This document shows positions 18,133 through 26,231 of a stretch of 64,000 nucleotides of DNA, piece after piece; positions within the stretch are counted from its first letter, which is position 1; every line of letters starts with the position of its first letter. Source of the stretch: G964020055 sp964020055 (GTDB lineage: Bacteria; Pseudomonadota; Alphaproteobacteria; WRAU01; Hepatincolaceae); NCBI GenBank assembly GCA_964020055.1, contig OZ026533.1, positions 372,001 to 436,000 of the forward strand. Reading direction: 5' to 3'. Made by a program: the position numbers and the translations under genes. The notes under the pieces were generated by a model. The model was not told the DNA's origin. It saw nothing but the letters and a program-made list of their open reading frames with translations, and did no database searches.

Positions 18133-18876
18133 GTGTCTTTTTTGAAATATAAAGATAGCCAAAAAAATTTATATAGTCATATAGCAGATTTACGCAAATT
18201 TTTTATCATTAACTTTTTGATATACATTTCTATATTAGGACTTTGTATTTATTTTTCTTCAGATATATATAAGTTTTTAACCTTATCTTTAGCATCTTCC
18301 TTAGACAAATATAATTTAAAACCAAATTTTATAGTAACAAGCTTAACAGAAATGTTTTCTGTATATTTAAAAACTGCATTTATTTGTAGTTTTATAATAT
18401 TTTTACCTTTTTTTATTATAGCTATTATAGTTTTTATATTTCCTGCATTAAAAAAATTAGAAAGGAAAATAATAATTTCTATAGGTATTTTAATTCCAAT
18501 ATTATTTTACAGTGGTATTGCATTTGCATATTTGTTAAGCCTTGGAAAAGTTTGGGATTTTTTTATTAAAGTGTCTATGATTGACAAAGATGTTGAGCTA
18601 CTTGTTAGTACTATAAGCTATTTGAATTTAGTTTTAAAAATTATGTTAGCATTTGGAATAAGCTTTGAGTTACCAACATTACTCATTTTACTATGCTTAA
18701 TGAAAGTAATTAATAAATCAGATATCATAAAATATTCTAGATATGCAATTGTTCTTGCTTTTATAATAGGAGCTTTGATAACTCCACCTGATCCTATAAG
18801 TCAAATACTGGTTGCAGGTGTTTTATTAGTTTTATATTATTTATCTTATTTTGTTATTAAAATATTAAAAATATAG
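18133..18876 (+). CDS. tatC: Twin-arginine translocase subunit TatC
   Basis: 247 residues from a GTG start three bases after the tatB stop. Six transmembrane segments, the N-terminal SHIADLRKFFIINF (signal-peptide-binding ExR-like region; the usual Glu is Asp here), SFELPTLLILL and the terminal ALITPPDPISQILVAG segment typical of TatC. It recognises twin-arginine signals of folded exported proteins. Confidence 0.93.
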   Translation: MSFLKYKDSQKNLYSHIADLRKFFIINFLIYISILGLCIYFSSDIYKFLTLSLASSLDKYNLKPNFIVTSLTEMFSVYLKTAFICSFIIFLPFFIIAIIVFIFPALKKLERKIIISIGILIPILFYSGIAFAYLLSLGKVWDFFIKVSMIDKDVELLVSTISYLNLVLKIMLAFGISFELPTLLILLCLMKVINKSDIIKYSRYAIVLAFIIGALITPPDPISQILVAGVLLVLYYLSYFVIKILKI

Positions 18877-18888
18877 AACATATAAAAT

Positions 18889-20289
18889 TTAATATTGTGT
18901 TTTTAATCTTTTCAATGTTTCTTCTTTTTGTAATACCTTCATTATATCAAATATAGAAGCTGGAGATACCATTTTTCCACATAATAGAATTCTGATTCCA
19001 CAAACAGCATCAGCAAGTTTGATATTTTCTTTAGAAGCATGATTTTTTATTATATCGTGTAGATTGTCTCTAGTATAGTTATCTGTTTGTTCTAGTAATT
19101 TTATTTGCTCTTGTATTATATGTTGGTTGTTATTTAAAAAAGATAAAGCATTTTCTTCTAGATCAAATGGAGCTTCTAAAACATACATCATAGCATTATC
19201 TGCTAATTCTAATAAAGTTTTTGATCGCACTTTTATATCATTTATTCCATTTAAAAGATAATCTAAATAATGCTTATGCTTTACTTTTCCCTGTAAATTC
19301 TTTTCTATAAATGGCATAGTTAAAGTTATTAATCTTTTTATTTCACATTCTTTTATATAATGATGGTTTAAACTTGTAAGTTTAGCTAAATCAAAACGAG
19401 CAGGGGATTTATTTATATCTTTAATATCAAACCAATTAATTGCATTTTCATCAGATATTATTTCATCATTTTTATGTGACCAACCTAATCTTAATAAATA
19501 ATTTCTTATTGCTTCAGGTAAAAAACCCATATTTTGATATTCATCTACTGCAACAGCTCCTTTACGCTTAGACATTTTTTTACCATCTGCAGAATGTATT
19601 AACGGCAAATGAGCAAAAGTAGGGATATCCCAATTGAAAGCTTTATAAATTTGGTATTGTTTGAATGTATTTGTTAAATGATCATCACCTCTAATTACAT
19701 GAGTTATCCCCATATTATGATCATCACAAACAACTGCAAACATATATGTTGCTATCGAATTACTCCTTAAAATAACAAAATCATCAATTGTTTTATTTTC
19801 TACAACTACTGTACCTAAAACTGAATCTTTTATGCTTGTATTACCTGATTTATCAACTTTTAACCTTACAACATAAGGTTTATCTTTATAAGCTATATGA
19901 TCTTTTATATCTCTGCATTTACCATCATAAAAAAAAGTTTGATTTTGGCTTTCAGCATCTTGTCTTTTTTTATCTAATTCTTCTTTTGTGCAATAACATT
20001 TGTATGCTAAGCCTTTATCCAATAATTTTTGCGCTAACTGAGTATGTTTATTTTGATTTTGTAATTGATATACAATTTCTTCATCATGTTTCAAACCTAA
20101 CCATTTTAAGCCATTTAAAATTACATTTACTGCTTCTTGAGTTGATCTTTCTATATCTGTATCTTCAATTCTTAATAAAAATTTTCCATTTGTATGTTTA
20201 GCATACAGATAATTAAATAAAGCTGTTCTAGCACCACCTATATGAAGGTAGCCTGTTGGAGAAGGAGCAAAACGTGTAATTGTTGTCAT
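18889..20289 (-). CDS. gltX: Glutamyl-tRNA synthetase
   Basis: 466 residues. Class I HIGH-type motif HIGG at residues 16-19 in RFAPSPTGYLHIGGARTA, and KMSKR at 238-242. Typical GluRS length. It charges tRNA-Glu, and possibly tRNA-Gln in organisms using GatCAB. The gene converges with tatC with 12 bases between the stops. Confidence 0.95.
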   Translation of the reverse strand: MTTITRFAPSPTGYLHIGGARTALFNYLYAKHTNGKFLLRIEDTDIERSTQEAVNVILNGLKWLGLKHDEEIVYQLQNQNKHTQLAQKLLDKGLAYKCYCTKEELDKKRQDAESQNQTFFYDGKCRDIKDHIAYKDKPYVVRLKVDKSGNTSIKDSVLGTVVVENKTIDDFVILRSNSIATYMFAVVCDDHNMGITHVIRGDDHLTNTFKQYQIYKAFNWDIPTFAHLPLIHSADGKKMSKRKGAVAVDEYQNMGFLPEAIRNYLLRLGWSHKNDEIISDENAINWFDIKDINKSPARFDLAKLTSLNHHYIKECEIKRLITLTMPFIEKNLQGKVKHKHYLDYLLNGINDIKVRSKTLLELADNAMMYVLEAPFDLEENALSFLNNNQHIIQEQIKLLEQTDNYTRDNLHDIIKNHASKENIKLADAVCGIRILLCGKMVSPASIFDIMKVLQKEETLKRLKTQY

Positions 20290-20400
20290 TATTATATATT
20301 TACTTGGTATTTAAAAATTAGCATATATAATATAGCAAATATGTAAAAAATACACCAATATTTATACTATTTTCAATTCAATAATTATTCTGGAGTTACT

Positions 20401-21036
20401 ATGAATGATACTCTCTATACTTTTTATCAATTTATTTTAAATAATTCTGAAATAATTGGAACTTTAATAGGAATCCCATTTTTTATTCTATTGGTTTTTG
20501 AAAAACCTATTGCTTTTCTATTTGGCGCTGCTTCTTCTTTATTTTTTGTTTTTACAAATTGGCAATTAGGTTATAACTCTAATGCTTTAATAATGTTATA
20601 TTATTTTTTCATTGGAGTTTATGGCTTTTATATTTGGATCTTTCCCAAAAAAGATCGTGCAATAACTGATCAAAAAAAACAAACAGAAATTTTAGCTGTT
20701 TCTATTTCTCCTTTAAAACATACTATCATATACTTATTAATAGGTGTTTTTATGTCTATAGGGTTTTTTATGATAATTAGTAATAAAGAACTTACTCTTG
20801 GAAATATACTAGACTCTTCTACTGCAGGATTTGCTATTATTGCTTCTTATATACAAGCTAGAAAACTTCTTGATAACTGGTTTTACTGGATGATTATAAA
20901 TGGTATTTTAGTTGTTATGTATTTTATTGCAAATGCTTATTTTTATGCTGGTTATTCATTATTTGCTTTGGCAATTTCTTTTTATGGATATTATAGTTGG
21001 AAAAAAAGTATGACTATTAACAAAAATATTAATTAA
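20401..21036 (+). CDS. PnuC-family vitamin transporter, paralogue 1
   Basis: 211 residues with about seven transmembrane segments and the PnuC family layout: a first half ending in a GVYGFYIW motif and a second half with the conserved WxxW (WFYW) near residue 161, ending YGYYSWKK. Members carry nicotinamide riboside (PnuC), riboflavin (PnuX) or thiamine (PnuT) by facilitated diffusion, with trapping by a kinase. Which substrate applies cannot be read directly. It is the first of four tandem divergent paralogues, and a small-molecule kinase follows the last. Confidence 0.85.
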   Translation: MNDTLYTFYQFILNNSEIIGTLIGIPFFILLVFEKPIAFLFGAASSLFFVFTNWQLGYNSNALIMLYYFFIGVYGFYIWIFPKKDRAITDQKKQTEILAVSISPLKHTIIYLLIGVFMSIGFFMIISNKELTLGNILDSSTAGFAIIASYIQARKLLDNWFYWMIINGILVVMYFIANAYFYAGYSLFALAISFYGYYSWKKSMTINKNIN

Positions 21037-21085
21037 AAAAATTAATAACTATAAAATATACTCATAAATAACTAGAGTCTTTATT

Positions 21086-21730
21086 ATGGAAAATAATTTA
21101 TCTATATTAGAAAAACTATCTACAAATGAACTAATGTTTATTGGTGCATTTTTTATTATGGCTACAATATTTTTTATTATCTTTTTTATTTTATTAATTC
21201 TACAAAAACATATATGTTGGATTTGCGCTTTTTTAGGTTCGTTATTATATTTAGTTACCTCATTTAAATTGAGACTTCAAATTGAATCTATCGAAACAAT
21301 ACTGAGTATTAGTATCTCCATTTATGGATATTATAAATGGAAGTATTTCCAAAATATCAACGCTTCAAATTATATTAAGAAAGATATAAAAAGCTTACAT
21401 ATCACTGTTTCAAAGCCCAAAGATACGATATTGTATGTAATATTTGCTATATTAATAACTATTTTATATGTGTTCGCAAATAATAAAGTCTTTGATATTA
21501 ATCTTTTATTAGATGCTGTTTTATCAAGTTCTTCAGTGATCACTTTTTACTTATTTGCAAAAAAACGTTTAGATAGCTGGTTGTATACTATATTTCCAAT
21601 TCTAATATCTGGTATTGTATATTTTATAATCAATTTATATAGCGAAGGTTTTATTGATTTATTTATAGTTATTATTTTTAGCTTAGGCTATTATAAATGG
21701 AGAAAAAGTATTAGTACTCATAAACAATAA
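21086..21730 (+). CDS. PnuC-family transporter, paralogue 2 (altered WxxW)
   Basis: 214 residues, same topology as its neighbours (ISIYGYYKWK in the first half, LGYYKWRKS at the end). The conserved WxxW of the family reads WLYT here, so the second tryptophan, part of the substrate site in PnuC structures, is lost. This is also the most diverged of the four copies. It may have changed substrate or be losing function, although the frame is intact. Confidence 0.75.
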   Translation: MENNLSILEKLSTNELMFIGAFFIMATIFFIIFFILLILQKHICWICAFLGSLLYLVTSFKLRLQIESIETILSISISIYGYYKWKYFQNINASNYIKKDIKSLHITVSKPKDTILYVIFAILITILYVFANNKVFDINLLLDAVLSSSSVITFYLFAKKRLDSWLYTIFPILISGIVYFIINLYSEGFIDLFIVIIFSLGYYKWRKSISTHKQ

Positions 21731-21751
21731 TAATATTATTAGGAAGCATAT

Positions 21752-22336
21752 ATGTGGAACGAAATATTAGATTTTTTAAATGCAAATTATGAAAAAATAG
21801 CAGCTATAATGGGGGCTGGATTTTTAATTTGTGCAGTTTTACAAAAACCTTTAACTTGGGTTTTTGGAGGAACTCATTCGTTCTGCATGTTAATTATTTA
21901 TTATCAAAAAGGTATTATATTTAACACCTTATTGATGGTATACTTCATAGCCGTTGCTATTTATGGTTTTTTAAATTGGTTGAAAAAAAATAATAAAGTA
22001 CAACTACCTGTAACTTATTTAACTAATAAATCTTTTATTATGCATATTTCTATATCTATCATAATATCAGCTATGTTTTATTTAATAATAAAAAATACTT
22101 CCGCTAGATTTCCAATTTTAGATTCTTTAACTACAGCATTTTCTGTTATGGCATGTTATTTACAATCTAGAAAAAAAATACAGGCATGGTGGTTTTGGTT
22201 GATAGCTGACAGCTTTAGAATATTCCTTGCCTCATACGCAGGACTATATTGGATTTTAGGTTTAAATATATTTAGTGTTTTTGCTGTTTATTGTGGCTAT
22301 AAGATGTGGTCAAAAAAACCTAATGAAAGTTTATAA
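21752..22336 (+). CDS. PnuC-family transporter, paralogue 3
   Basis: 194 residues. Begins MWNEILDFLNANYEKI, first-half motif AIYGFLNWLKK, second-half AWWFWLI carrying WxxW, and ending YCGYKMWSKK. The most compact and most canonical-looking of the four copies. AGGAAG lies about 9 bases before the ATG, with 21 bases after the previous stop. Likely inner-membrane uptake of a B-vitamin or nucleoside-type precursor. Confidence 0.85.
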   Translation: MWNEILDFLNANYEKIAAIMGAGFLICAVLQKPLTWVFGGTHSFCMLIIYYQKGIIFNTLLMVYFIAVAIYGFLNWLKKNNKVQLPVTYLTNKSFIMHISISIIISAMFYLIIKNTSARFPILDSLTTAFSVMACYLQSRKKIQAWWFWLIADSFRIFLASYAGLYWILGLNIFSVFAVYCGYKMWSKKPNESL

Positions 22337-22407
22337 AATCATTATATAAATATACATAATTTATGTGGTAAAATAATAAAAAGTACAACACTACAAATAT
22401 TATTATC

Positions 22408-23046
22408 ATGACAGATTTTATAAATAAAATTTCAATATATTTAGAAATAACAGGTTTGCTATCAAGCTTAGCCTTTTCTATCTTATTTATCTTAAAGAAT
22501 AGGTATTCTTGGTTGTTTTCTATGATCACTTCTATTGTATATTTTGTTGTGTTTTTAAAATCTGGTTTAGTAGCAAGTAGCATTACTGCAATCTTTTTTG
22601 GAATTATGTCTTTATACATGTTTTATTACGGAAACTTAAAATATTCAGAAAAAGAATTTGATATAAAAATTGTGCCTGTATACCATAACGTTTTTTATAT
22701 TGTTTTTGGAATTTTATTATTTACATGTTTTTTTGTCGTTTTGAAACCAATTTCTTACAATGTGACTGTATTGTTAGATAGTATATGTATATCTTGTATT
22801 ATCATAACTATATGGCTTTTTATTAAACGTGTTACTTATGCATGGTTATATTGGATTATTTTATGTATCATGTATACAGCTTTATTTTTTATTGCTGGTC
22901 TAAAAGTTATGGCTACAGGCCAAATTTTAAATATAGTAATAGGAATATACGGTTACTATAGTTGGAATAAATTTTCAAAAAATAAAGACTATAATCAAAT
23001 ATCTGATGAAGATAATACAGATATAGACAAAAATCTAAGTGAATAA
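22408..23046 (+). CDS. PnuC-family transporter, paralogue 4
   Basis: 212 residues, seven predicted membrane segments, WLYW (WxxW) near residue 148 and GYYSWNKF near the end, followed by a short Asp/Asn-rich tail. Its stop codon overlaps or abuts the start of the kinase gene, so transporter and kinase are translationally coupled. That favours a transport-then-phosphorylate salvage route for one substrate. Confidence 0.83.
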   Translation: MTDFINKISIYLEITGLLSSLAFSILFILKNRYSWLFSMITSIVYFVVFLKSGLVASSITAIFFGIMSLYMFYYGNLKYSEKEFDIKIVPVYHNVFYIVFGILLFTCFFVVLKPISYNVTVLLDSICISCIIITIWLFIKRVTYAWLYWIILCIMYTALFFIAGLKVMATGQILNIVIGIYGYYSWNKFSKNKDYNQISDEDNTDIDKNLSE

Positions 23047-23047
23047 C

Positions 23048-23929
23048 ATGAAATATAAAAATTTCATCTTAGAAAAAGGTAAAATACCTGATCATATATA
23101 TACAATTCTGATAAAAAAATTTGGTCCTATTTTAAAAATTGAAAAAAAGATGGAAGCATTATCAAATAATGTTTATTATTGCGAAACTAAAGATAAATTA
23201 AAATTTATTATAAAATTATTTAGGCCTAAATATAAGAAGTTTTTTAATAGAAAACAAGAATTAAAGATATATCATGAAAAATTATCTTTTATTCCTAATT
23301 TATTAGAATACGATTTAAAACGCTTTTATGTTTTTGAATATATCGACTGTCTTACTGCAAATGATATAAATTTACAAGCAAAAAATATTGAGGATTTTGC
23401 TTGTAACTTAGCTTTATTACATAACTTAAAGTTAGGTATAAATAAAAGAAATTTTTATAAAAGTACAGAACTATATTTAAAAGATTGTTTGAAAAAAAAT
23501 AATGATATACTTAGGTTAGATAAAGACTTTTATAATAATATTTTTATTATTAAAAATATTATTAGCAATGATTTATCTAAGTTTTCATATGATTTAGGGT
23601 TATGTCATAATGACTTAAATCCTAATAATTTATTAATTCAAAAATCAAATAAAAAACTTTTTTTTATAGATTTTGAATATTCTTCATACAATGATATATA
23701 TATTGATTTAGTAAATGCTAAAAAATGTTGCTCAAATTCTAATTATTTAGATTTTTTCCATTATTATGAAAAATATTCTGGTATTAGTATAAATGAAGAA
23801 AAATTTAAAATTTACAGTAATTTAGTTGACTATGGAGATATGGTTTGGTATATAACTTACAATCATTTTGAATTAGCAAAAAACATACAAAATAATTTGA
23901 TAAATAATTTGTCTAAAAATAAAAATTAA
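23048..23929 (+). CDS. APH/choline-kinase-like small-molecule kinase (possible thiamine kinase)
   Basis: 293 residues from the ATG at 23048 (a GTG at 23039 inside the previous gene is also in frame). Kinase-like fold of the aminoglycoside/choline kinase family: an ATP-lysine region (FIIKLF), catalytic CHNDLNPNNLLI (Brenner motif HxDxxxxN) and metal-binding IDFEYSS. LALLHNLK resembles LicA-type kinases. Known relatives phosphorylate choline, ethanolamine, methylthioribose or thiamine (ThiK). The position right after four PnuC-type transporters favours a vitamin such as thiamine, but choline is equally compatible with the motifs. Confidence 0.75.
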   Translation: MKYKNFILEKGKIPDHIYTILIKKFGPILKIEKKMEALSNNVYYCETKDKLKFIIKLFRPKYKKFFNRKQELKIYHEKLSFIPNLLEYDLKRFYVFEYIDCLTANDINLQAKNIEDFACNLALLHNLKLGINKRNFYKSTELYLKDCLKKNNDILRLDKDFYNNIFIIKNIISNDLSKFSYDLGLCHNDLNPNNLLIQKSNKKLFFIDFEYSSYNDIYIDLVNAKKCCSNSNYLDFFHYYEKYSGISINEEKFKIYSNLVDYGDMVWYITYNHFELAKNIQNNLINNLSKNKN

Positions 23930-23949
23930 ATATGCTAGGAGATGCCTTT

Positions 23950-25140
23950 GTGGCAATAACAAAAAAAAACACTGTTTCTGTTATTGGCAGTACAGGCTGT
24001 GTAGGTACATGTGCAATAAATGTTATTGCATTAAATCCTGAATTGTTTCAAGTTAATTTTTTAGTTGCAAAAAACAATATAAAAAAATTACTAGAACAAG
24101 CTAAAATAGTAAAACCAAAAATTTTAATAATTGAAAATGAAAATTTATATTCAGAACTTAATAAACTTGTAAATATAGTTTTTACTTCTGATTATAAGCC
24201 CGAAGTACTAGCAGGTAAATTATCGGTATGCAATTTGATAGAAAATAATCTAAATGAGACTATTTTATTATCTAGTTCAGGTACTGAATCTATTTATTAT
24301 TTACTAAGTTTATTAAAAACAACAAAGAATATTGCTTTAGCAAATAAAGAAAGTATTGTGTGCGGAGGAGATTTTATAAAAAATAAAATCAAATCATTTA
24401 AAGGAACATTACTTCCAGTAGATTCAGAGCACAGTGCATTATATCAATGCTTATTAGGTAATAACAAAAAAGATATAGAAAAATTAATAATTACAGCATC
24501 CGGTGGATCTTTATTGAATCACACAGATGAGGAATTAAATAATGTCTCTATAAAAGCTGCTACAACTCATCCAAATTGGAATATGAGCCCTAAAATCACT
24601 GTAGATAGCTCTACTATGATTAATAAATGTTTAGAACTTATAGAGGCATCATATTTATTTGATATTAACTTTGATAAAATAGATATAGTATTACATCCTA
24701 AAAGTATTTTGCACGCAGCTATTAGTTATAAAGATGGTACTTTGATAAGTAATTTATATAATCCATCTATGAACGTTCCTGTAGCATACGCATTATATTA
24801 TCCTAATAGAATAAAAACAGGTATACAATATTTAGATTTAATAAAATTAAAATCATTAGAATTTTTACCTTTATTAGAAAGACATCAAAAAATAATAAAT
24901 CTAACAAAAGAGGTTATTAAAGCAGGAAATAATTATCCTTGTGTATTCAATACTGCTAATGAACTTTTAGTAAATGCTTTCTTACTTGGAAAAATAAAAT
25001 TTTTAGATATAATACATATGTTACAATGGTTTATTGATAATGTAAAAATTTGTACTATAAACAATATTGACGAATTATTAAATACTTATAATGATACAAA
25101 AGCATTTGTTCAACAAAAAATAGATAAAAGGCTAAGTTAA
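23950..25140 (+). CDS. dxr: 1-deoxy-D-xylulose-5-phosphate reductoisomerase
   Basis: 396 residues from the GTG at 23950, chosen because an AGGAG ribosome site lies 8 bases before it; an ATG at 23932 would add six residues but places that site inside the gene. NADPH-binding VIGSTGCVGT, LANKES, metal site VDSEHSALYQ, and TVDSSTMINKCLELIEA. It makes 2-C-methyl-erythritol-4-phosphate in the non-mevalonate isoprenoid pathway, to which ispF (31884) also belongs. It overlaps rseP by one base. The dxr-rseP-bamA order is alphaproteobacterial; uppS and cdsA are not upstream. Confidence 0.94.
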   Translation: MAITKKNTVSVIGSTGCVGTCAINVIALNPELFQVNFLVAKNNIKKLLEQAKIVKPKILIIENENLYSELNKLVNIVFTSDYKPEVLAGKLSVCNLIENNLNETILLSSSGTESIYYLLSLLKTTKNIALANKESIVCGGDFIKNKIKSFKGTLLPVDSEHSALYQCLLGNNKKDIEKLIITASGGSLLNHTDEELNNVSIKAATTHPNWNMSPKITVDSSTMINKCLELIEASYLFDINFDKIDIVLHPKSILHAAISYKDGTLISNLYNPSMNVPVAYALYYPNRIKTGIQYLDLIKLKSLEFLPLLERHQKIINLTKEVIKAGNNYPCVFNTANELLVNAFLLGKIKFLDIIHMLQWFIDNVKICTINNIDELLNTYNDTKAFVQQKIDKRLS

Positions 25141-26210
25141 TGCATATACTAAATTTCTTTTTTGATTATATAATAGGATTTGTTATGCTTATATCAATAT
25201 TGGTATTTGTTCACGAATATGGTCATTATATAGTTGCTAAAATGTGTGGCGTTTATGTAGAAGCGTTTTCTATAGGGTTTGGACCAGAACTTATTGGATG
25301 GACAGATAAATCAGGTACACGTTGGAAAATCGCCCCTATACCATTTGGTGGGTATGTAAAAATGAAAGGAGAGATGATCAAAACAACAGCATCTGATAAT
25401 GATTTTGACTCTAACTCTTTTCAAAATAAAAATTTATGGCAGAAATCTGCAATAGTATTTGCAGGACCTTTAGCAAATTTATTACTTCCTTTTGTTATCT
25501 TATTTATTATTTCTTTTTTTGCTGGAGTACCTTCTTTACAACCTAAAATTGCTAGTGTAGATAAAACTTCTTTTGCTTATAATATTTTACAAAAGAATGA
25601 TTTGATTAAATCTATCGACGGCAAAAAGATTAATACTTTTAACGATATAAAAAATAATATATCAAGTAAACCGGGTGAAATTTTAAAATTTGTAGTAGAA
25701 AGAGAGAAGAAAGATATTAACCTTGATATCAAAATTGGAACTACTGAAATCAATGGAATAAAAGTTGGTTTATTAGGTGTTTTAGGTGATACATCTACTG
25801 TTTTTACTTCAAAATATGAGCTTAATAATTCATTTAATTATACTATAACTACCTACTATAAAGTTATAACACTTATATTTCAAGGTTTTGGGCAGCTATT
25901 TACAGGTAAAGTTGCTTTAGATGATATTGGTGGGCCTATTAAAATAGCTCAATTAGCTGGAGATAATTTATCACAAGGTATAAGTTCTTGGTTGTTCTTT
26001 ATGGCCATGTTGTCTTTTAATTTAGCTATTATTAATCTATTTCCTATACCATCTTTAGATGGAGGACATTTACTTACCTACCTGATTGAAGGTGTTACAA
26101 GAAAGAAAATTAGTCTTAAAATTCAATCTATATTAGGTCAGATTGGATTTTTTATATTAATATGTATTATGATATTAGTATTATTTAAAGATCTATTTAG
26201 TATTTTATAA
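25140..26210 (+). CDS. rseP: Site-2 zinc metalloprotease RseP
   Basis: 356 residues. Active site HEYGH at residues 25-29 in the first membrane helix, a PDZ domain around residues 130-200 and the second metal motif FPIPSLDGGH near the end. It performs intramembrane cleavage of anti-sigma factors and signal-peptide remnants. Start codon overlaps the dxr stop. There is a single PDZ domain, as is common outside the gammaproteobacteria. Confidence 0.94.
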   Translation: MHILNFFFDYIIGFVMLISILVFVHEYGHYIVAKMCGVYVEAFSIGFGPELIGWTDKSGTRWKIAPIPFGGYVKMKGEMIKTTASDNDFDSNSFQNKNLWQKSAIVFAGPLANLLLPFVILFIISFFAGVPSLQPKIASVDKTSFAYNILQKNDLIKSIDGKKINTFNDIKNNISSKPGEILKFVVEREKKDINLDIKIGTTEINGIKVGLLGVLGDTSTVFTSKYELNNSFNYTITTYYKVITLIFQGFGQLFTGKVALDDIGGPIKIAQLAGDNLSQGISSWLFFMAMLSFNLAIINLFPIPSLDGGHLLTYLIEGVTRKKISLKIQSILGQIGFFILICIMILVLFKDLFSIL

Positions 26211-26231
26211 TCAAAAATTTGGATAACTGAC

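Noticed and set aside
22320..22619. 99-codon minus-strand frame across the start of PnuC paralogue 4
   Set aside because: Antisense to a clear PnuC gene and no ribosome site; a shadow.
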